From CAZEPJ01 sp964514105 (GTDB lineage: Bacteria; Desulfobacterota; Desulfocorpusculales; Desulfocorpusculum): a stretch of DNA of 64,000 nt. This document shows, one piece after another, positions 58,303 to 64,000 of the stretch; position 1 is the first letter of the stretch; the number at the start of each line of letters is the position of its first letter. A program made the translations under genes and the position numbers. The notes below the pieces were generated by a model. The model saw only the letters and a program-made list of their open reading frames with translations, had not been told where the DNA came from and did no database searches. The DNA lies in NCBI GenBank assembly GCA_964514105.1, contig CAZEPJ010000014.1, forward strand, positions 1 through 64,000. The letters are read 5' to 3'.

Positions 58303-60425
58303 GCCTGAATGCCGCCCTCTCCCTGGTGGGGGCCTCCCTGGGGGCTTCCGCGGCCCTCTTGGCCCTGTGGCGCCACCCCCGGGGCTTCGTGCACCGGGTC
58401 TTCGCCCTTGGGATGGGGGCCCTGGGGGCCGAGGCGGTCCTCCTGGCCCTGGCCCACGAGGCCCCGTCGCCCGGCGGCGTTCTGGACCTGGAGCGGTGGC
58501 GGGCCCTGGTGGCGGCCCTCTTGCCGGGGATCTGGCTCCTGTTCAGCCTGAGCTTCGCCCGGGATCAGCACCGGGAGTTCCTCCGCCAATGGCGATGGGT
58601 CATCGCGGGGGCCTTTGCGGCCCCCCTGGCCCTGGCCGCGGCGGGGCGGCCCTGGCTCCTGGGCCCCGAGGCCGTCAGGGACCCCGAGACGGGCTGGGTG
58701 GTGTTCCTGGGGTGGGCGGGGTCGGCCCTGGCCGTCGTCGCCGTGCTGCTCACGGTGCTGGTGCTCATGAACCTGGAGCGGACCCTCCGGGCGGCCACGG
58801 GCCACGGCCGCTGGCAGCTCAAGTTCATGGTCCTGGCCGTGGGCGGGCTCCTGGCCCTCCGCGTGTACACGGGCAGCCAGGCCCTCCTGTTTCACAGCGT
58901 CAGCATCCCGCTTCTGCTGGTGCACGGCCTTGCGCTGATCCCGGCGGCGGCGTTGATTTTCCTCGGCTTCCAGAGGGCCCGGGTCATGGCCCTGAGCCTG
59001 CGGGTGTCCCACAGCGTGCTGCAGGGATCCGTGACCCTGATCATCGTGGGCGCCTACTTCCTGGGGGTGGGCCTCCTGGCCAAGCTGCTCTTGTGGCTCG
59101 ACGCGGCCCAGGACCTCTCCTCCCGGGTCCTGTTCATCTTCCTGGCGCTGTGCGGGCTCATGCTGCTTTTGCTGTCCGACCGGGTACGCTACCGCACGAG
59201 GCGCTTCGTCGCCCGGCACTTCCACAGGAGTCGACACGACTATCGCCGCATCTGGAGCGACTTCTCCCGGCGCACCGCAGCCCTGGTGGACCCGGACGAG
59301 GTGTGCCGGGAGGTGGCGGGGATCCTCTCCGAGGCCTTCGAGGCCCTGGCTGTCCATCTGTGGATGGCCGAGGGCGACGGGGCGCGGCTGCGCCTGGCCG
59401 CCTCCACGGCGCAGGGAGCAGGGCTCCTTCGGGACCTCGAGGGCATCCGGGCGGCGGTCCAGGACGCGGCCGGGGCCCTGGACGACCGGGATGGGCCCGC
59501 GGACCTGGCCGACCCCCGTGCCCAGTGGGCCCTGGAGCTCATGGCGCGCCGCGGGGAGGCGTTGGACGCGGCCGGGATCCGCTACTGCGTGCGGCTCGCC
59601 GCGGGCGATGAGCGGGTGGGCCTGATCAGCCTGGGCAAGCGGGTCAGCGACGCGCCCATGGACGCCGAGGACATGGACCTCCTCAAGACCCTGGCCGACC
59701 AGACGGCGGCCACCCTCCTGAACCGGAGACTGGCCGAACGGCTCAGGCAGGCCAGGGAGATGGAGGCCTTCCAGTCCATGTCGGCCTTCATGCTCCACGA
59801 CCTCAAGAACCTGGGCAACAAGCTGTCGCTCACCGCCCAGAACTTCCCCGTCCACTTCGAGAACCCCGATTTCCGCAGGGATGCGGCCCGGGTGATGGAG
59901 CAAAGCGTGGAGAAGATCAAGGGGCTGTGCGGCCAGCTCGCCCTCCTGCGGCAGACCCTGGAGCTCCACCGATCCAGGACGGACCTCAACGCACTGGTCC
60001 GGCAGGCCGTTGGCGAGCTGGACGGGCTGCTCGGTGCCCGCGTGGAGCTGGATTTGGGGGAGCTTCCCCCCCTCGACCTCGACCGTGGGCAGCTCCAAAA
60101 GGCCCTGGTCAACCTCATCGCCAACGCCAACGACGCCGTGGGGAAGGCCGGGGAGATCCGGGTCAGCACCCGCCTCGAGGATGGGGCCGCGCTCCTCTCG
60201 GTGTGCGATAATGGGTGCGGCATCCCCCGGGCGTTCCTGGAGAAGTCCCTGTTCCGTGCCTTCCGGACCACCAAGAAGCAGGGAATGGGGATCGGCCTGT
60301 TCCATGCCAAGGCCATCGTGGAGGCCCACGACGGAAGGATCGAGGTGGAAAGCGAGGAGGGCAAGGGAAGCCGTTTCAGGATCGTCCTGCCGCTGGAAAG
60401 CAAGCGCCAGGCCGGTGAGAGGTGA
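58299..60425 (+). CDS. prsK: XrtA/PEP-CTERM system histidine kinase PrsK
   Basis: This is a 708-residue sensor kinase with about eight to ten N-terminal helices, a GAF-like domain (about 320-470) and a HisKA-like region with the phospho-His in FMLHDLKNLGNKLS. The HATPase has N box NLIANANDAV and G boxes DNGCGIP and GMGIGLFHAK. This layout is that of PrsK. The start overlaps the exosortase stop as ATGA; the ending overlaps the prsR start. Confidence 0.9.
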   Translation: MSLNAALSLVGASLGASAALLALWRHPRGFVHRVFALGMGALGAEAVLLALAHEAPSPGGVLDLERWRALVAALLPGIWLLFSLSFARDQHREFLRQWRWVIAGAFAAPLALAAAGRPWLLGPEAVRDPETGWVVFLGWAGSALAVVAVLLTVLVLMNLERTLRAATGHGRWQLKFMVLAVGGLLALRVYTGSQALLFHSVSIPLLLVHGLALIPAAALIFLGFQRARVMALSLRVSHSVLQGSVTLIIVGAYFLGVGLLAKLLLWLDAAQDLSSRVLFIFLALCGLMLLLLSDRVRYRTRRFVARHFHRSRHDYRRIWSDFSRRTAALVDPDEVCREVAGILSEAFEALAVHLWMAEGDGARLRLAASTAQGAGLLRDLEGIRAAVQDAAGALDDRDGPADLADPRAQWALELMARRGEALDAAGIRYCVRLAAGDERVGLISLGKRVSDAPMDAEDMDLLKTLADQTAATLLNRRLAERLRQAREMEAFQSMSAFMLHDLKNLGNKLSLTAQNFPVHFENPDFRRDAARVMEQSVEKIKGLCGQLALLRQTLELHRSRTDLNALVRQAVGELDGLLGARVELDLGELPPLDLDRGQLQKALVNLIANANDAVGKAGEIRVSTRLEDGAALLSVCDNGCGIPRAFLEKSLFRAFRTTKKQGMGIGLFHAKAIVEAHDGRIEVESEEGKGSRFRIVLPLESKRQAGER

Positions 60426-61942
60426 TGGACATGGCTCGCGAATCCGCATCCCCGCCCCCTTCCCCCCCGGACAGACCCAAGCTGCTGGTGGTGGAGGACG
60501 ACGAGGAGCTGCGCTCCCAGATGAAGTGGGCCCTGGGCCGGGAGTACCACGTCTTGACGGCCGAGGACCGGGTCGGCGCCCTGGAGATCCTGAGGGCCGA
60601 GGAGCCCGCCCTGGTGACCCTGGACCTGGGGCTGCCGCCCGACCCGGCGGGCGCCGAGGAGGGCTTTCGGACCCTGACCGACCTCCTGGCCCTGACCCCC
60701 CACGCCAAGGTGGTGGTCATCACCGGCCGGGCGGAGCGGGAGAACGCCCTGAGGGCCGTCGCCCAGGGGGCATACGACTACTTCTCCAAGCCCATCGAGA
60801 TCCAGGACCTCCGGGTGGTCCTGGGGCGGGCCCTGTACCTGCACGGCGTGGAGGCGGAGAACCGGCGGCTCAGGGCCGCCTCCTCCCAGGACGCCTTCGA
60901 GGGGATGCTGGGCGCCAGCCAGCCCATGCAGGAGGTGTTCGCCAAGATCCGCAAGGTCGCCACCACCGAGGCCCCCGTGCTCCTGGTGGGCGAGAGCGGC
61001 ACGGGCAAGGAGCTGGCCGCCAGGGCCATCCACCGGCTGGGTCCCCGGGGCCGGGGGCCGTTCGTGGCCATCAACTGCGGGGCCATCCCCGAGACGCTCC
61101 TGGAAAGCGAGTTGTTCGGCCACGAGAAGGGCTCTTTCACGGGCGCCCACGTGCAGAGAAAGGGGCGGGTGGAGATGGCCCAGGGCGGGACGCTCTTTTT
61201 GGACGAGGTGGGCGAGCTGTCCCCCATGCTCCAGGTCAAGCTCCTGCGGTTCCTCCAGGAACAGCGAATCGAGCGGGTGGGCGGGAGGGAGGAGATCGCC
61301 ATCGACGCGCGGGTCATGGCGGCCACCAACGCGGACCTCCAGAAGGCCATGGAGGAGGGGCGCTTCCGCCAGGACCTGTACTACCGGCTGGGCGTGGTGG
61401 TCATCGCCCTCCCCCCCCTGCGGGAGCGCCCCGGGGACGTGGAGCTCCTGGCCAGGGCCCTGGTGGAGAAGTTCTCGGTCGAGGGCCGCAAGCGCATAAC
61501 GGGATTCACCGCCGCGGCGCTCAAGGCCATGGTCCAGCACAGGTGGACGGGCAACGTGCGGGAGCTGGAAAACCGCCTCAGGAGAGCGGTGATCATGGCG
61601 GAGGGGACCCGGCTCACCCCCGAGGACCTGGAGCTGGCCTCCAAGTACGCCAGGTACGAGGGGCTGGGGCTCAGGGAGGCCAGGGAGGGCCTGGAGCGGG
61701 AGTTGATCCTCCAGGCCGTGGCCCACAACCAGGGCAATCTCACCCAGGCCGCCGCAGACCTGGGCATCAGCCGGCCGACCCTCTACGATCTCATGGACAT
61801 GCGGGGGATGGGGAATGGCGGGGGGTTGGGGGGGGGGGGGGGGGGGGGGGCGGTGGGGGAAGAGAAGGTCAGGGGGACCCGGGGCGACGGACACCCATCG
61901 GGGGAGAGACCATGTCGAATGCGGAAAGCAAGGCGGCGGTGA
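60425..61942 (+). CDS. prsR: XrtA/PEP-CTERM system sigma54 response regulator PrsR
   Basis: This is a 505-residue NtrC-type activator. The receiver has the phospho-Asp in LVTLDLGLPPD. The AAA domain has Walker A GESGTGKE, the sigma54-contact loop KGSFTGAH and Walker B LFLDEVGEL. The Fis-type DNA-binding domain is NLTQAAADLGISRPTLYDLMD. After that the chain runs into a Gly tract coded by 23 consecutive G (61828-61850) and a tail rich in Gly/Arg that family members do not have. GTG 60422 is an alternative start. It overlaps the start of prsT by 31 bp. Confidence 0.9.
   Translation: MDMARESASPPPSPPDRPKLLVVEDDEELRSQMKWALGREYHVLTAEDRVGALEILRAEEPALVTLDLGLPPDPAGAEEGFRTLTDLLALTPHAKVVVITGRAERENALRAVAQGAYDYFSKPIEIQDLRVVLGRALYLHGVEAENRRLRAASSQDAFEGMLGASQPMQEVFAKIRKVATTEAPVLLVGESGTGKELAARAIHRLGPRGRGPFVAINCGAIPETLLESELFGHEKGSFTGAHVQRKGRVEMAQGGTLFLDEVGELSPMLQVKLLRFLQEQRIERVGGREEIAIDARVMAATNADLQKAMEEGRFRQDLYYRLGVVVIALPPLRERPGDVELLARALVEKFSVEGRKRITGFTAAALKAMVQHRWTGNVRELENRLRRAVIMAEGTRLTPEDLELASKYARYEGLGLREAREGLERELILQAVAHNQGNLTQAAADLGISRPTLYDLMDMRGMGNGGGLGGGGGGGAVGEEKVRGTRGDGHPSGERPCRMRKARRR
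61828..61850 (+). repeat. Homopolymeric tract of 23 G residues
   Basis: An uninterrupted run of 23 G lies in the 3' end of prsR, 61 bp before prsT. Changing its length by one would alter the frame of the prsR tail. It may be a slippage site or a sequencing/assembly artefact. Confidence 0.85.
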
Positions 61943-64000
61943 GGGGCCATGACGCCTCCGGGCGGCTCGTGACCGGCGGTCCGCGGCGTCCCGGGGACAA
62001 GGGACGCGGGCTTCGGTTCATCCTCGTGGCCAGCGCCGCTTTGGTCCTGGCGCTGGCCGGGTGCGGCGACGCCCGGTCCAAGAAGGCCAGGCACCTGGAG
62101 CGGGGGGACGCTTATTTCAAGGAGGGCAAGGTCAACGAGGCGGTCATCGAGTTTCGAAACGCGGTCAAGATGGACCCCAAGGACCCCCGGGCCCACCATT
62201 GGCTGGGCCTGTCCTATCTGCGGAGCGGCAATTTGCGGGACGCCTTCTCGTCCCTGACCGAGGCCGTCCGTCTCGACGAGAACCTGCTCGACGCCCAGGC
62301 CCAGCTGGGCCGCATGCTCCTTCTCGCGCGGGACCTCCCCAAGGCGCGGGAGAAGGCCGATCTCATCCTGGGAAAGGACCCCCGGCACGTGGAGGCCCGT
62401 CTCCTCATGGGGGACATCCACCTGGCGGAGGGCAAGCCGGACCAGGCCCTGGGGGAGCTGCTGGCGGCCGTGGACCTCGACCCCAAGCGGGCGGAGCTGG
62501 AGATAAAGCTGGCGGGCGTCTACACCCTCAAGGGCGATTTCCCCAAGGCCGAGGAGGCCCTCAAGGAGGCCTTGAACAAGGACGAGAAATCCATCCAGGC
62601 CCGCCTGGCCCTGGCCAACTTCTACCTGGGGCGGAACCGGCCGCAGGACGCGGAGCGGGAGTTCGGCAGGGCCCTGGAGCTGGAGCCCAGGAACCTGGCC
62701 GTGGCGGCGAGCCTCGCCAACCTGCACCTGCGTGCCAACCGGCCCGAGGAGGGCGAGCGGGTCCTTCTGGCCGCGGCCGATCGGTCGCCCAAGGAGGCCG
62801 GCCCCCAGCTGGCTCTGGGGGACTACTACACCGCCTGGCACAAGCCCGACAAGGCCGAGGCGGCTTACAGGCGAGCCATCGAGGTGGATCCCCGCAACAC
62901 CCCGGGCCGGCAGAAGCTGGCGGCCCTTCATCTGAACCGAGGGGAGCGGGAGGCGGCGGAGAAGTACGTGGACGAGCTCCTCAAGATCAACCCCCAGGAC
63001 CTGGACGGCCTGATCCTCCGCGGCCGGCTGCTCCTGAGCCGCAGGCAGCACGAGGAGGCCGTGGCCCAGTTCCAGAGGGTGGTCAAGGAGGCCCCCCAGA
63101 ACCCCATGGCCCACTACTTCCTCGGCCTGGCCTTGGTGGGCAAGGGGGATGTCCAGCAGGCCAAGGGCGCCCTTTTGAAATCCGTGGAGCTCAATCCCAG
63201 GCTGGGGGAGGCGCGGATGCTGCTGGTGGACCTGCACCTGCGGGCCGGGGCCGCCGACGAGGCGCTGGCCGAGGCGCGCAGGATGGCGGAGACCGACGGC
63301 CGCAGCTGGCGCGCCCAAGCCACCCTGGGGCGGGTGCACCTGGCCCGGCGGGACGGCGACAGCGCCAAGAAGGCGTTCGAGGAAGTGACCCGCCTGGCCC
63401 CCCAAAACCCCCTGGGCTATCACTACCTGGGGCGGCTGGAACTGGCGGAAAAGCGGTACCCGGAGGCGTCCGCCATGTTCGAGAAGGCCCTGGCCCTGAA
63501 CCCCGGCGACGCGGGCTCCATGCGCATGCTCGCGTACGCCCATGTGCTGCAGGACGACCGGGAGGGGGCCCTCCGGCGGGTCGATCAGCAGCTGGGCAAG
63601 GCCCCGGACAACCCGGCCTTCCACCAGATCAAGGGGAACCTGCTTTTCGACCAGGGAAGGCGCAAGGAGGGGGAGCAGAGCCTCAAGCGGGCCATCGAGC
63701 TGGCCCCCGGCGACCCGGTCTACTACGAGAACCTGGCCTCCATCTACGCCATGCAGAACCGCCTGGACGAGGCCGTGGCCGAGTTCAAGGCGGCGGTGGA
63801 GAAGGATCCCAGGTCGGTGCGGGCCTGGATGTCCCTGGGCGTGCTGCACCAGCAGAGGAAGGCCCTGGACGCTGCCAGGGAGGCGTACAGGAAGGTCCTG
63901 GGCCTGGAGCCCAACTTCGTTGCTGCAGCCAACAATCTGGCCTGGCTCGAGGTGGAGCACGGGGGCAACGTGGACGTGGCGCTGGGCCATGCCCAGCGGG
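61912..64000 (+). CDS. prsT: XrtA/PEP-CTERM system TPR-repeat lipoprotein PrsT (partial)
   Basis: The gene runs off the window end, with at least 696 residues and no stop. GGGGAGAG precedes ATG 61912. An N-terminal basic region is followed by a lipobox ALAGCG (Cys about 51), then many TPR units of 34 residues with the pattern W.LG..Y/L....A...F..A and P at the end. The domain is typical of PrsT, which acts in the exosortase polysaccharide system. Co-transcribed with prsK and prsR. Confidence 0.9.
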   Translation, partial: MSNAESKAAVRGHDASGRLVTGGPRRPGDKGRGLRFILVASAALVLALAGCGDARSKKARHLERGDAYFKEGKVNEAVIEFRNAVKMDPKDPRAHHWLGLSYLRSGNLRDAFSSLTEAVRLDENLLDAQAQLGRMLLLARDLPKAREKADLILGKDPRHVEARLLMGDIHLAEGKPDQALGELLAAVDLDPKRAELEIKLAGVYTLKGDFPKAEEALKEALNKDEKSIQARLALANFYLGRNRPQDAEREFGRALELEPRNLAVAASLANLHLRANRPEEGERVLLAAADRSPKEAGPQLALGDYYTAWHKPDKAEAAYRRAIEVDPRNTPGRQKLAALHLNRGEREAAEKYVDELLKINPQDLDGLILRGRLLLSRRQHEEAVAQFQRVVKEAPQNPMAHYFLGLALVGKGDVQQAKGALLKSVELNPRLGEARMLLVDLHLRAGAADEALAEARRMAETDGRSWRAQATLGRVHLARRDGDSAKKAFEEVTRLAPQNPLGYHYLGRLELAEKRYPEASAMFEKALALNPGDAGSMRMLAYAHVLQDDREGALRRVDQQLGKAPDNPAFHQIKGNLLFDQGRRKEGEQSLKRAIELAPGDPVYYENLASIYAMQNRLDEAVAEFKAAVEKDPRSVRAWMSLGVLHQQRKALDAAREAYRKVLGLEPNFVAAANNLAWLEVEHGGNVDVALGHAQR

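Noticed and set aside
61783..63990. Long minus-strand open frame opposite prsT
   Set aside because: Antisense shadow of the TPR repeats, as shown by regular periodic composition; the plus frame has a lipobox and TPR pattern.
1..64000. CRISPR arrays, IS elements, prophage genes, tRNA and rRNA
   Set aside because: No regularly spaced repeats, transposase or phage proteins were recognised and no cloverleaf or rRNA signature was seen on either strand apart from the tmRNA.

Overview
This 64-kb window is high-GC, gene-dense chromosomal DNA from a Gram-negative bacterium, most likely a deltaproteobacterium (Desulfobacterota or a relative). The evidence is a set of LolC/E, Pal/OmpA-like, outer-membrane barrel and exosortase genes, a one-piece tmRNA with tag ADNYDYALAA, indolepyruvate:ferredoxin oxidoreductase, a NIL-domain ferredoxin, ADP-forming-type acyl-CoA synthetase and several small proteins of a kind common in that group. 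This placement is an inference. I see no IS element, prophage, CRISPR array, rRNA or tRNA gene.

Layout. 1-4661: a complete liv (branched-chain amino acid or amide) ABC transporter operon, J-H-M-G-F. 4777-7748: an orphan TRAP solute-binding protein, a Pal-like lipoprotein with a clear terminator, and an MltB-type transglycosylase. 7961-8221: a small protein whose domain recurs twice more in the window. 8351-12861 (minus): iorB-iorA with a Cys-rich partner, then a trpB2 gene. trpB2 has an uncovered trp attenuator: a leader peptide with three tandem Trp codons, an intrinsic terminator and a promoter. 13022-20997: LOG protein, RNase G, hydrolase, deacetylase, pilT, PHP and DinB-like genes. 21248-30483: acyl-CoA dehydrogenase, histone-deacetylase-like enzyme, tRNA-modification genes mtaB and mnmA, ferredoxin, DUF1015 and methyltransferase pair, DUF721 and nucleosidase pair. 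30689-40627: cold-shock protein, YgiQ-type radical SAM, acyl-CoA synthetase alpha, Nudix, KH protein, Rrf2 regulator, LolC/E, UroD-like protein and tmRNA.

41102-64000 is an extracellular-matrix and envelope region. It carries three secreted FN3-domain proteins and an 820-residue PKD/FG-GAP protein with a perfect 261-bp internal duplication. An exosortase-type exopolysaccharide locus follows: EpsE-like export protein, Wzz-like chain-length factor, ExeA-like ATPase, BY-kinase, a second degenerate Wzz/kinase pair, an outer-membrane protein, exosortase, and the PrsK/PrsR/PrsT regulatory and TPR proteins. prsT runs off the window end. No PEP-CTERM substrate lies in the window.

Many sigma70-like promoters can be read by eye. 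Three genes (trpL, a Nudix hydrolase and a nucleosidase) have a -10 hexamer exactly 7 nt before the ATG and no Shine-Dalgarno, which suggests leaderless transcripts. The most interesting items are the leaderless trp attenuator, the three-copy small beta-rich domain, a 23-bp poly-G tract at the prsR/prsT junction, and a diverged intergenic repeat beside the trpL and ssrA promoters.
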